Below the pieces are notes generated by a model. It was not told the DNA's origin, made no database searches, and saw only the letters and a program-made list of their open reading frames with translations. The position numbers and the translations under genes were made by a program. Shown here in pieces: positions 53,878-63,806 of a DNA stretch of 64,000 nt. This stretch comes from Pseudomonadota bacterium. Its GTDB lineage: Bacteria > Pseudomonadota > Gammaproteobacteria > Steroidobacterales > Steroidobacteraceae. How positions within the stretch are numbered: position 1 is the first letter of the stretch; the number at the start of each line of letters is the position of its first letter. The stretch lies in contig JAJZUT010000002.1 of assembly GCA_021847105.1 (NCBI GenBank), positions 62,001-126,000 on the forward strand, written 5' to 3'.

Positions 53878-54738
53878 ATGTTCGACACTCTCATCAGCAC
53901 CCGTGAGCTGGCGCACCAGCTCGAATCGCCCACACTCGCCGTAATCGATTGTCGATTTGATCTGGCGCAGCCCGAGTGGGGCGCCGCGGCCTATGCGGCG
54001 GGCCGCATCGCTCGCGCCCGCTACGCGCATCTGGACCGTGACCTCTCGGGCACGGTATCGAGCTCGAGTGGACGACACCCCCTGCCCCCGCCTGCGCTGC
54101 TCGCCGAGCGTCTCGGCCGCTGGGGCATCGGGGCGGACACGCAGGTCGTGGCCTACGATCAAGGCCCCGGCGCGTTTGCCGCGCGTCTGTGGTGGCTGCT
54201 GCGCTGGCTGGGACACCGGCGCGTCGCGGTGCTCGACGGCGGATTTGCGGCCTGGCAGGCCGAAGGCCTGCCACTCGAGCACGGCGCGAGCGCTACAGTG
54301 AGCGCGCGCCGCTTCAGCGCCCAACCCGATGCAAGCCTGCTCGCCGACTCCACCGAACTCGAGCAGGCGGTGCGCGCCGGCACGCTGGCGCGCGGCGCGC
54401 CGCTGTTGATCGATGCGCGCGGCGCGGATCGCTTCGCGGGCCGCAATGAAACGCTCGATCCGGTCGCCGGGCACATCCCCGGCGCGCGCAATCAACCGTT
54501 CACCGACAATCTCACCGACGGACGCTTCCGCGAGGCTACGGCGCTGCGCGCCCGCTACCTCGAGCTGCTCGGCGGCCGTCCGCCGCAGAGCGTCGTGTGT
54601 ATGTGCGGCTCGGGCGTGACCGCCTGCCACAACCTGCTCGCCCTCGAGATTGCCGGCCTGCCCGGCGCGCGGTTGTACGCAGGCTCCTGGAGCGAGTGGA
54701 TCCGCGATCCGGCGCGGCCTGTGACCCGCTCGCCCTGA
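53878..54738 (+). CDS. sseA: Sulfurtransferase (thiosulfate/3-mercaptopyruvate type)
   Basis: A 286-residue protein of two rhodanese domains: an N-terminal inactive half (LAVIDCRFDLAQPEWGAAAY) and a C-terminal active half with catalytic C243 in CGSGVTA. The CGSGVTA loop is typical of 3-mercaptopyruvate sulfurtransferase (CG[S/T]GVTA) rather than classic thiosulfate rhodanese (CRKGVTA), so SseA is preferred. Start ATG 53878. Confidence 0.88.
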   Translation: MFDTLISTRELAHQLESPTLAVIDCRFDLAQPEWGAAAYAAGRIARARYAHLDRDLSGTVSSSSGRHPLPPPALLAERLGRWGIGADTQVVAYDQGPGAFAARLWWLLRWLGHRRVAVLDGGFAAWQAEGLPLEHGASATVSARRFSAQPDASLLADSTELEQAVRAGTLARGAPLLIDARGADRFAGRNETLDPVAGHIPGARNQPFTDNLTDGRFREATALRARYLELLGGRPPQSVVCMCGSGVTACHNLLALEIAGLPGARLYAGSWSEWIRDPARPVTRSP

Positions 54739-54844
54739 AGCGCAGGCGTGGGCGGAAAATTTTTCCGCGGGACTTTTACTGCGCCGCCGTTTTGATATCG
54801 TGCGCGGCGAACGCACTCCCGCGCGTCGCACGGAATTTACCGAC

Positions 54845-56817
<1,973 letters not shown>

Positions 56818-56818
<1 letters not shown>

Positions 56819-56849
56819 GCTGTTTGTTGCGTCCCTGCCACAAACAGCC
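56818..56849 (+). terminator. Hairpin at the speA stop
   Basis: GGCTGTTTGT (56818-56827) pairs with ACAAACAGCC (56840-56849) around a 12-base loop; the first base is the last base of the stop codon. No clear T-tract follows. Confidence 0.6.
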
Positions 56850-57144
56850 CTGATCGGGTGCCAGCCAGACAGGCTAGTGTTTGCGTCCCGCCAACGCCGG
56901 GAGTAGCATCGGGTTGTTCACACTCCGCAGTGGATTGATCACGTTTGCGTGTTCGGCTCTTTCGATCCGCTCCTCCCCGCTCATCGTCCGTGCCTGATCC
57001 TGAGGCAGTCGGTGGGACAGTTGGGGGCGTGTTCCTGTTGAATCCAACCGTGTGCATCCACTCCCTGTCCTTCCCGACTGATACCGCGACAACACCGGCC
57101 GACCCGTGCGGCTGGCGAATCGCGCTGCCAAGAGAGACTTCCGG
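56850..57144 (+). other. Leader of the RRM gene, no supported gene
   Basis: About 295 bases with no recognised coding feature. A short TAGCAT near 56905 could be a -10 element, which would leave a leader of over 230 bases. Long leaders are known for cold-shock-like RNA-binding proteins, but no specific element is recognised. Confidence 0.35.
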
Positions 57145-57426
57145 ATGACGACGATTTACGTAGGCAACCTACCTTTCAACGCCACCGAGCAAGATGTGAA
57201 GGCGCTCTTCGAACGTCATGGCAAGGTGGACTCGGTCAAGTTGATCAACGACCGTGAAACCGGCAAGCCGCGCGGTTTCGGCTTCGTGGAGATGGCACCG
57301 GGCGAGGCTCAGGGGGCGATCCAGGCACTGAACGGCTTTCAGATGAACGGCCGGGCGCTGCGGGTCAACGAAGCGCAAGAGCGCGCCCCGCGGCCGCGCT
57401 CCGGCGGCGGGCCTTTCCGCCGCTGA
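57145..57426 (+). CDS. RRM-domain RNA-binding protein
   Basis: A 93-residue protein of one RNA-recognition motif. RNP2 is TIYVGNLPF (residues 3-11) and RNP1 is GKPRGFGFVEM (about 41-51), followed by a short Arg/Gly/Pro tail (APRPRSGGGPFRR). Small bacterial RRM proteins of this type are implicated in cold adaptation and RNA handling. The ATG at 57145 has CTTCCGG upstream. Terminated by a strong stem-loop at 57585-57614. Confidence 0.9.
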   Translation: MTTIYVGNLPFNATEQDVKALFERHGKVDSVKLINDRETGKPRGFGFVEMAPGEAQGAIQALNGFQMNGRALRVNEAQERAPRPRSGGGPFRR

Positions 57427-57584
57427 GCGCCGTTCGGGCGATGCGGTGCCCGGCCGTGTGCCGAGCACCGCCCGTCTGCCACGCGGCGCAATGCCGCCCG
57501 GATTGAGAACGCACCTGCGGGTGCGCGAGGGGTTCTTTTACTCTCTGCGAAAGGGGAGTGAGAGGCCGCGCGGAGAGCCCATGG
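57427..57584 (+). other. Structured 3' region of the RRM transcript
   Basis: About 160 bases between the RRM stop and its terminator contain CGCACC/GGGTGCG (near 57508-57525) and ACTCTCT/AGGGGAGT (near 57540-57558) hairpins plus several GGGGA-type segments. They could form a stable 3' UTR or be processed into a small RNA. Confidence 0.4.
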
Positions 57585-57614
57585 CCCTGCTTGCGCTCAA
57601 GCGGGGTTTTTTTT
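57585..57614 (+). terminator. Strong intrinsic terminator of the RRM unit
   Basis: CCCTGCTTG (57585-57593) pairs with CAAGCGGGG (57598-57606) with one U-G pair, and eight T residues follow (57607-57614). Canonical rho-independent terminator. Confidence 0.9.
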
Positions 57615-57645
57615 GGCCGCGCACCCGTCCACAATGGCACCCCTC

Positions 57646-58482
57646 ATGCGAGTGCCCCCGACAGCGGCTTTAGCCGCAACGGCCGCCCTGGCGGCCCTCG
57701 TCCTGCTGGCCGGTTGCGCCACCACCAGCGGTCGACACGCCACGACCCTCTCGCTCGATGCCATCGTTGCAGGGCCCAGGCCGGCCGCCGACCGGCGCCG
57801 CGATCCCGACCGTCATCCGGTACAGACGCTGCTGTTCTTCGGCTTGCGCCCGGCGAGCCGGGTGATGCAAGTTTGGCCCCGATCCGGCTATTACACACGC
57901 ATCATCGCGCCGCTCGTCCGACGGCGCGGCTGCTTCGTCGCCGCCTTGATTGCACCGGCTGGAAGCCGCTTTCTGACGCTACGCAACCAGCGCTACCGGC
58001 AGATGCTCACTGCGCAGCCACGCTTGTTCCATCGAGTTCACGTCGCAACGTTCCCGCTTGACGGCGGTCATGCCGTGCCCCCGGGGTCGGTCAATCTGGT
58101 GCTCGCCTTCGGCGATCTGCACCAGTGGATGGCCCGCGGGGAAACTCGCGAGGCGTTGCGAACCGTGTATCAGGCGCTCGCCCCGGGCGGAGTGCTCGGA
58201 ATCGTCGACAATCGGGCCGCCGCGACCGCACCGCTCGACCCGCGCGCCCAGGACGGCTACGTGCACCAGTCCTACGCCATCAAGCTCATCGAATCGGCGG
58301 GATTCACCTTGGTCGCCACCTCCGAAGTGAATGCCAATCCCCGCGATTCCAAGGCGTATCCGGCCGGCGCGTGGACGCTGCCCCCCGCGTACCGGCTCGG
58401 CCGGCTGCATCGCAAGCACTACGCGGCGATCGGCGAGCCAGATCGGTTCACGCTGAAATTCGTCAAGCCCCGCCGGCCCTGA
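57646..58482 (+). CDS. Predicted lipoprotein with degenerate methyltransferase fold (COG4798-like)
   Basis: A 278-residue protein with a lipoprotein signal: hydrophobic ALAATAALAALVLLAGC with lipobox LLAGC, cysteine about residue 22. The rest resembles COG4798 methyltransferases (VMQVWPRSGYYTRIIAPLV and LVLAFGDLHQWMARGETREA, and NLVLAFGDLHQW where relatives have the same shape). The glycine-rich SAM loop of the family is replaced by VWPRSGYYT, so SAM binding is doubtful. A start at ATG 57634 would add four residues. Location would be the periplasmic face of a membrane, an odd site for a methyltransferase. Confidence 0.7.
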   Translation: MRVPPTAALAATAALAALVLLAGCATTSGRHATTLSLDAIVAGPRPAADRRRDPDRHPVQTLLFFGLRPASRVMQVWPRSGYYTRIIAPLVRRRGCFVAALIAPAGSRFLTLRNQRYRQMLTAQPRLFHRVHVATFPLDGGHAVPPGSVNLVLAFGDLHQWMARGETREALRTVYQALAPGGVLGIVDNRAAATAPLDPRAQDGYVHQSYAIKLIESAGFTLVATSEVNANPRDSKAYPAGAWTLPPAYRLGRLHRKHYAAIGEPDRFTLKFVKPRRP

Positions 58483-58495
58483 GGCGCGCGCCGGG

Positions 58496-60556
58496 CTACC
58501 ACATCTCGCGCAGCCGCGCGCCCACGTCGAGCAGCGGCTCACCGGGGCCTGCCGAACCGCCCTGCGGCGCTGCAATGGCCGGGGCAGCGCTCTCGAGGTG
58601 CGCGAGCACCGCGCCGGAGAGAAACCGGCTGCGCCCCCCGTAAAGATGCGCATCCCCATGGCGGTGCTGGCCCGTCAGGTAGAATTTCAGCGGTGCGTAC
58701 AGGAGCAGATCATTGCGAGCACGCGTCAGCGCGACGTAGAACAGGCGGCGCTCCTCTTCGAGCAACGCGGCACTGCCGGCGGCGAATTCCGATGGGAAGC
58801 TGCCATCGACGACATTGAGCAGGTACACCGTGTCCCACTCCATTCCCTTGGCGGAGTGCACGGTCGAGAGCACCAGGTAATCCTCATCGAGCGCCGGCGG
58901 CCCCGCCAGATCCGAGCTGACCGACGGCGGATCGAGTGCCAGCTCGGAGAGAAATCGCTCGCGGGAAACGTATTGCGCAGAGAGGACCTCGAGCTGCTCG
59001 AGATCTGCGCCGCGGGTGTGCACCTGCTCGTACAGGCGCTCCAGATGCGGCTGATACCAGCGGCGCGCCCGCTCGACCTGACCGTTCCATGGACAGTGCG
59101 GATCGGCGAGAGCGAGCAGCAGCTCCACCAACCCGGACCAATGCACGGCTGCGGCCGCTGGTGCGCTGAAGTGCGCAAGCGCACCGAACGTCGCGCCCGC
59201 TCGCTCGAGATGTTCGATCGCCCGGCGGGCATTGACCGGTCCCATGCCCGGTAGGAGTTGTAGGGTGCGGAAGGCGGCGAGCGCATTGCGCGGATTGTCA
59301 GCCCAGCGCAGCACGCCAAGCAGATCTTTGACGTGCCCGGCCTCAAGAAAGCGCAGTCCGCCGTACTTGACGAACGGAATGCCGCGCCGGCCGAGCTCGA
59401 TCTCCAGCACATCGCTGTGGCTCGAGGAACGGAACAACACCCCCTGACGCCGCAGCGGCACGTTGGCCTCGCGCCGTCTGAGCACTTCTTCGCAGATGCA
59501 CTCCGCCTGCTGACGCTGATCGGCCACGGTGATCAGCTGTGGCCGCGCGCCCGCACCGCGGGCGGCACGCAGCTCCTTGCGAAACTGCCGTGGCGCCTCG
59601 GCCATGAGCGCGTTGGCGAGATCGAGTATCGGCTGTGTCGAGCGGTAATTCTGCTCGAGTGTGATCACCTCGGCGCGGGGCCGGAACCGCTCGGGGAACG
59701 CCAAAATGTTCTCCACCGAGGCAGCGCGAAAGGAGTAGATGGACTGTGCATCATCGCCGACCACCGCCACGCCGTCGCCCTCGGGCTTCAGCGCGTGCAG
59801 GATCTCGGCCTGCAGCGTGTTGGTATCCTGGTACTCATCGACCAGCACGTGGTCGAACTGCCCGCCAACGAGCGCCGCGAGCCGCGCATCGCCCATCATG
59901 ACGTGCCAGTAGAGCAGCAGGTCGTCGTAGTCAAGCAGACGGTCGCGCTGCTTGCGCTCGAGGTAGGCACGGTACAGCCGCGTCAACTCCTCTTCCCATT
60001 GTGCGCACCAGGGGAATTGCTCCTCGAGCGTCGCGCGCAGCGGTCGCTGGGTGTTGACGCGGTGCGAGTAAATCTGCAGACAGGTGTCCTTGCGCGGAAA
60101 GCGCTGTTCCCTCTGCGCAAGCCCTTGCTCCTGGCGCAGCGCGTCGAGCAGGTCGGCCGCATCGCCGCGGTCGAGCACCGTGAACTGCGGATCGAGCCGC
60201 AGTGCGGCGGCATACTGGCGCAGCAGCCGGTTGCCGATCGAATGAAAGGTTCCGCTCCAGCCGAGGCGCTCGAGAATCCCGCCGCCCGATGCGGTACGCA
60301 CGATGTCTGCAGCCCTGCGACGCATCTCGGCGGCGGCGCGCCGGGTGAAGGTGAGCATCAAGATGCGCGACGGATCGACCCCCTGGAGGATCAGGTGTGC
60401 CACCCGGTGCGCCAGCGTGTTGGTTTTACCCGTCCCCGCTCCGGCCACGATCAGCAGCGGTCCGCAGCGCACGCCGCCACCGGGCTGCGGCTCGCCGAAG
60501 GACGCCGCCCGGCGCTGCGGCTCGTTGAGCCGGGCAAGATGAGACACGCTCGACAT
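58496..60556 (-). CDS. UvrD/Rep-family ATP-dependent DNA helicase
   Basis: A 686-residue SF1A helicase. Motif I IVAGAGTGKTNTLAHRVAHL, motif Ia TFTRRAAAEM, motif II DEYQDTNTL, motif III GDDAQSIYSFRAA, motif IV TLEQNYRSTQPILD, motif V VHSAKGMEWDTVY and motif VI YVALTRARNDLLLYAP are all present. It is related to PcrA/UvrD and Rep, but its length (about 30 residues shorter than UvrD) and C-terminus do not let me pick one. Convergent with the lipoprotein gene. Confidence 0.9.
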   Translation of the reverse strand: MSSVSHLARLNEPQRRAASFGEPQPGGGVRCGPLLIVAGAGTGKTNTLAHRVAHLILQGVDPSRILMLTFTRRAAAEMRRRAADIVRTASGGGILERLGWSGTFHSIGNRLLRQYAAALRLDPQFTVLDRGDAADLLDALRQEQGLAQREQRFPRKDTCLQIYSHRVNTQRPLRATLEEQFPWCAQWEEELTRLYRAYLERKQRDRLLDYDDLLLYWHVMMGDARLAALVGGQFDHVLVDEYQDTNTLQAEILHALKPEGDGVAVVGDDAQSIYSFRAASVENILAFPERFRPRAEVITLEQNYRSTQPILDLANALMAEAPRQFRKELRAARGAGARPQLITVADQRQQAECICEEVLRRREANVPLRRQGVLFRSSSHSDVLEIELGRRGIPFVKYGGLRFLEAGHVKDLLGVLRWADNPRNALAAFRTLQLLPGMGPVNARRAIEHLERAGATFGALAHFSAPAAAAVHWSGLVELLLALADPHCPWNGQVERARRWYQPHLERLYEQVHTRGADLEQLEVLSAQYVSRERFLSELALDPPSVSSDLAGPPALDEDYLVLSTVHSAKGMEWDTVYLLNVVDGSFPSEFAAGSAALLEEERRLFYVALTRARNDLLLYAPLKFYLTGQHRHGDAHLYGGRSRFLSGAVLAHLESAAPAIAAPQGGSAGPGEPLLDVGARLREMW

Positions 60557-60642
60557 GACAGTCCGGGACTATACGAAATCGGCCGGGCTGCCGCCATGAA
60601 TCCGCCGGCTCACCGCGCGCATCCAGCCACGGGCGCAATCGA

Positions 60643-61680
60643 CTACTGGATGGCTGAGGCCGACGGCTCGAGCCGCCCTCCCCAGTCGAGCAGCTGCTGG
60701 CGGACTTGCGTCTCGATGGCCGCAAAATCCACGACACCCGCCGTGTCCTCGTGGCGCGAAGCGCGCGCATCGTCGAAGTCCACGGCAAGACCGCTGTCGG
60801 CGCGAATCCGTGCGCACGCCTCGGCGCGATACGCTGCGGATTCAGCCAGCCGGTCGACATCGAGCAGCAGATCGGCCGCCGGCGCGGCGAGCGCCTGCGA
60901 CAGCAGATACACGCCGATGAAGACCTGATAGGAGCGCGTATCGTCCCACGGGCCGAGCGCCGCCTGCAGAGCCTGCAGCTGGTGCTTGATCTGCCGGGGC
61001 CAGCGTCGCAGCTGCGGCAGGTGCAAGCTGGCGGCGAGCCGACCGGCGGGGGAGTTCTGCGGCGCCTGCGCCAGGATCAGTGCGTGCGACAACTCGAAAT
61101 ACGGTACCGCACCGGGCACACGGTAGCTGCGGCATGAGAGCCATTGCTGTGGCGCGTTGCGCCGCAGCACGATGTGATAGCCGCCGAGACCGGCCTTGAG
61201 TGCCGGGGCGCGGGCGAGAGAGCGCGAAAACCCCAGCACCGGCACCGTGCCGCGTCGCTGGGCGTGCTCGATCAGACGGCGCAGATAGGCGATCTCAGGG
61301 CGTGCCTCGTCCGCCGGGAAGTAACGCTGCACGGCAAAGGATTCACGATAGCCCGGCACCCCACGCAGAAAGCGCCGCAGCATGGGCCGGTATTCCTCGC
61401 GGTACGGCAACTCCAGCGGTGGATGACGAGAATCCCAACCCTGTGCGGTATCGCGCCCCAGGCGTTTCGCCGAGACGTGCGCCAGCCGCTCGCCGAACGG
61501 CTCATAGAAGCACGTCGTGCCCGCAAGCGTGCGAAAGCGGCTCCACACGTAGGTGCTGCCGCACCGCCAGCCTGCGTGCAGAAAAATGCTCGAACATGGA
61601 TTCGCGGGGCTGGACAAAAATGCTCGGCCGAATCGCCGCTTTGCGCTCGATGATCGGTCGCAGTGTAATCGCGCGCTCAC
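60643..61680 (-). CDS. Sulfotransferase-like protein
   Basis: A 345-residue protein with HAGWRCGSTYVWSRFRTL near residues 35-52, which resembles the PAPS-binding (5'-PSB) loop of sulfotransferases, and FYEPFGERL shortly after. No second PAPS motif (3'-PB) was identified with certainty. Start GTG 61680 is uncertain, since the first 30 residues look poor. If correct, it would transfer sulfate to a carbohydrate or lipid. No related pathway genes lie next to it. Confidence 0.65.
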   Translation of the reverse strand: MSARLHCDRSSSAKRRFGRAFLSSPANPCSSIFLHAGWRCGSTYVWSRFRTLAGTTCFYEPFGERLAHVSAKRLGRDTAQGWDSRHPPLELPYREEYRPMLRRFLRGVPGYRESFAVQRYFPADEARPEIAYLRRLIEHAQRRGTVPVLGFSRSLARAPALKAGLGGYHIVLRRNAPQQWLSCRSYRVPGAVPYFELSHALILAQAPQNSPAGRLAASLHLPQLRRWPRQIKHQLQALQAALGPWDDTRSYQVFIGVYLLSQALAAPAADLLLDVDRLAESAAYRAEACARIRADSGLAVDFDDARASRHEDTAGVVDFAAIETQVRQQLLDWGGRLEPSASAIQ

Positions 61681-61732
61681 CCGGCGCTCAAGGGCATCGC
61701 CGCACTCGGTCGCGCACTCGCAGGCGCGGTGC

Positions 61733-61738
61733 TACGCT
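61733..61738 (+). promoter_or_regulatory. Possible -10 element six bases before the Nudix ATG
   Basis: TACGCT ends six bases before the ATG at 61745. It has the same spacing as the elements in front of coq7 and purE but a weaker sequence and no -35. Confidence 0.3.
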
Positions 61739-61744
61739 GCCGCG

Positions 61745-62293
61745 ATGGAACCGTCGAAACAGACCCTGCACTACCGCGGACGCATCATCTCGGTCACCAC
61801 CGATGAGGTACGCCTGCCGAACGGACATGAGGCGACGCTTGAGGTCGTTCACCATCCCGGGGGTGCCGTCGCCGTCGCAATCGACACCGCACGACGCGTG
61901 TGCCTGCTGCGCCAGTACCGGTACGTGGCCGGCGGATGGCTGTGGGAGCTGCCGGCCGGCAAACTCGAGCCCGGCGAGCCCCCGCTGCTCACCGCACAAC
62001 GGGAACTGACGGAGGAGGCCGGCGTTCGCGCTGCGCAGTGGCGCAGTCTCGGCACGTACCTGAGCTCTCCGGGCGTATTCAGCGAGGTTTTGCATCTGTT
62101 TCTCGCCACCGAACTCGACACGGCCGCTGCGGCACCGGAGCAGGCCGAGGTCATCGAAGTGCACTGGATCGAGTTCGAGGAGGCCTGCCAGTGGGCCGAA
62201 CGCGGCGAGATCCGCGACGGCAAGACCGCCATCGGGTTGCTCCGCGCCCGCTACGTCCTGTCGCCGGGAGCCCCGGGCGAGGCGCCACGCTAG
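61745..62293 (+). CDS. Nudix hydrolase, ADP-ribose pyrophosphatase type
   Basis: A 182-residue Nudix hydrolase. The Nudix box is exact: GKLEPGEPPLLTAQRELTEE plus AGV, fitting Gx5Ex7REUxEExGU. N-terminal strands (VRLPNGHEATLEVVHHPGG, VCLLRQYRYVAGGWLWELPA) match NudF/AdpP-type ADP-ribose pyrophosphatases. Cleaves ADP-ribose to AMP and ribose-5-P. Convergent with the hypothetical gene at 62307. Confidence 0.88.
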   Translation: MEPSKQTLHYRGRIISVTTDEVRLPNGHEATLEVVHHPGGAVAVAIDTARRVCLLRQYRYVAGGWLWELPAGKLEPGEPPLLTAQRELTEEAGVRAAQWRSLGTYLSSPGVFSEVLHLFLATELDTAAAAPEQAEVIEVHWIEFEEACQWAERGEIRDGKTAIGLLRARYVLSPGAPGEAPR

Positions 62294-62306
62294 CGCCCGA
62301 CACGGC

Positions 62307-62966
62307 TCAGGCAAGCCGCTCGATATGCGCCCGCTTGCGCGCGTTGGTGTAGCGATAAAAGCGGCGTAGCTCGGCGAGCACCTCATCCTCGGCCCCGCGG
62401 CTCGCCCCATGTAGCTGCTGTTCGATCCGCCGGCAGAAGCGCTCGGCATAGCGGCTCGCGTGCCTATACAGTTCGTCACGACCATCCGCGAACCGCGGCT
62501 CGATGCGTGTCCGCTCAAACAGCAGCCGTCGCAGTTCGGCCGGAAAGTGCTGCGGAGTCTGCCGGCGCATCAGCCAATAGCTCGCCACATACTTGTCCAC
62601 CTCCGCCTGCATCTCGAGCTCGAGCAGCGACACCGGGCGGTCGTGACTCGCATTCCAGGCGAGATACAGGAAGTGACTCACCCCCTCGAGCGCGGTCCAC
62701 CAGTCCGCGACGTTGCCGTCATGCAGACGGACCATGGGATCCTCCCGTCCCAGCCGCTCGAGCAGCCCCGGATCGAGATACAGCGACATCGCCACTTCCT
62801 CGTCCGCCTCGCCCGGCTGCGCCACGATGAGATCCTCCGCGCCGCTGCGCCTGCGCACCTCCGGCGGCAGACACGCCCGATCAGTCACCAGGAAATCGTA
62901 CACATCGTAAGCCACGGCCAGATCGTAGATGCCGCCGATCAGCTGCTGCAGGCTGCTCAGGATCAT
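62307..62966 (-). CDS. Unknown protein A of the right-edge operon
   Basis: A 219-residue, mostly helical protein that I do not recognise. It starts MILSSLQQLIGGIYDLAVAY and has acidic and aromatic stretches (DYDFLVTDRACLPPEV-like; HDGNVADWWTALEGVSHFLY). No catalytic motif or membrane segment is visible. The ATG lies five bases after the stop of the unknown gene upstream, so they form an operon. An ATP-grasp gene follows upstream at the edge. Function cannot be inferred. Confidence 0.7.
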   Translation of the reverse strand: MILSSLQQLIGGIYDLAVAYDVYDFLVTDRACLPPEVRRRSGAEDLIVAQPGEADEEVAMSLYLDPGLLERLGREDPMVRLHDGNVADWWTALEGVSHFLYLAWNASHDRPVSLLELEMQAEVDKYVASYWLMRRQTPQHFPAELRRLLFERTRIEPRFADGRDELYRHASRYAERFCRRIEQQLHGASRGAEDEVLAELRRFYRYTNARKRAHIERLA

Positions 62967-62971
62967 GCGCT

Positions 62972-63628
62972 TCAGTGCAGCGCGCCAAGCGCGCTGCCCG
63001 GATGGGCAGTTGGCTCGACCCCGAGGCGCTTCAGGAGCGCATAGCTGCGCCGGCTGCCGGTTTTCACCCACAGCTCGTAGAGGCGCAGAATGTCGCGGTC
63101 GGAGTGCGCGTAGCCGGCCTCGCTCAGCTCGTTCAGCGCATCGACCATGGGCTGAAATTTAGCTGCGAGCTCGGCAAACACCTGACCGAGCACACGCCCG
63201 CGGCGCACGCCCTCAGGCACCGGCACCCCGGGCGCGCTCAGCCCGCGCGCGAGCGAGCCATAGGCGCAGCCGCCCATCGCGATGTGATAGTCGATATCGA
63301 TCAGCTTGCGCGCGAAGCCTCGTGCGAAGAACCCGGCGATGAACAGCGAGACATCGCCGAGACGCTGCAAGCCGCGCTCGCGCTCGACGCGGCTGTGTGC
63401 CTCGAGTGCCTCGGAGAGCATCACCACCAGGGGCTTCAGACGCAATCCCTCGGCAGTTTGCTCGAACAGCGCCTCGGAACGGGCAAACAGGGTGAGCAGA
63501 TTGACCACGTAGTGCTCGGTCTGATCCTCGATTGCGAGATGCTGATTGGCGAGCACGCCATGCAGCGCGTCCTTGAAGTATTCCTTCAGGTTGGCGACCG
63601 GCTGAATTCGGCTCAACATGGATGGCAT
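62972..63628 (-). CDS. Unknown protein B of the right-edge operon
   Basis: A 218-residue helical protein, MPSMLSRIQPVANLKEYFKD, with LALIEDQTEHYVVNLL-like and GDVSLFIAGFFARGFARKLI segments. Several Leu/Phe-rich amphipathic stretches suggest an interaction surface rather than an enzyme. ATG 63628 has GGAG eight bases upstream. It is 5 bases before unknown A and about 180 bases after the ATP-grasp gene. I do not recognise the family. Confidence 0.7.
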   Translation of the reverse strand: MPSMLSRIQPVANLKEYFKDALHGVLANQHLAIEDQTEHYVVNLLTLFARSEALFEQTAEGLRLKPLVVMLSEALEAHSRVERERGLQRLGDVSLFIAGFFARGFARKLIDIDYHIAMGGCAYGSLARGLSAPGVPVPEGVRRGRVLGQVFAELAAKFQPMVDALNELSEAGYAHSDRDILRLYELWVKTGSRRSYALLKRLGVEPTAHPGSALGALH

Positions 63629-63806
63629 CACCTCATCTCCGGCATGTCATCAATGGCAACGGCAGCCGGCACTCAAAGTTGACCACACACGGCAGGAAAA
63701 ACCGCGAGCCCGTGCTCATTTTAGCGAGCGTTCCTGCAGCTTTGCCACGGCCGCAGTTGGCAGCGGCCGACAGAGAGTGCTAACAAGCGCCCCGACCGGT
63801 ACGATC

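Noticed and set aside
57540..57584. AGGGGAGT-type segments near the RRM terminator as CsrA-binding sites
   Set aside because: Single-stranded GGA loops in the required hairpin context could not be shown.
63775..63783. GAGTGCTAA, identical to one half of a CIRCE (HrcA) operator
   Set aside because: The other half (TTAGCACTC) is absent at the required 9-base spacing and no heat-shock gene is near.
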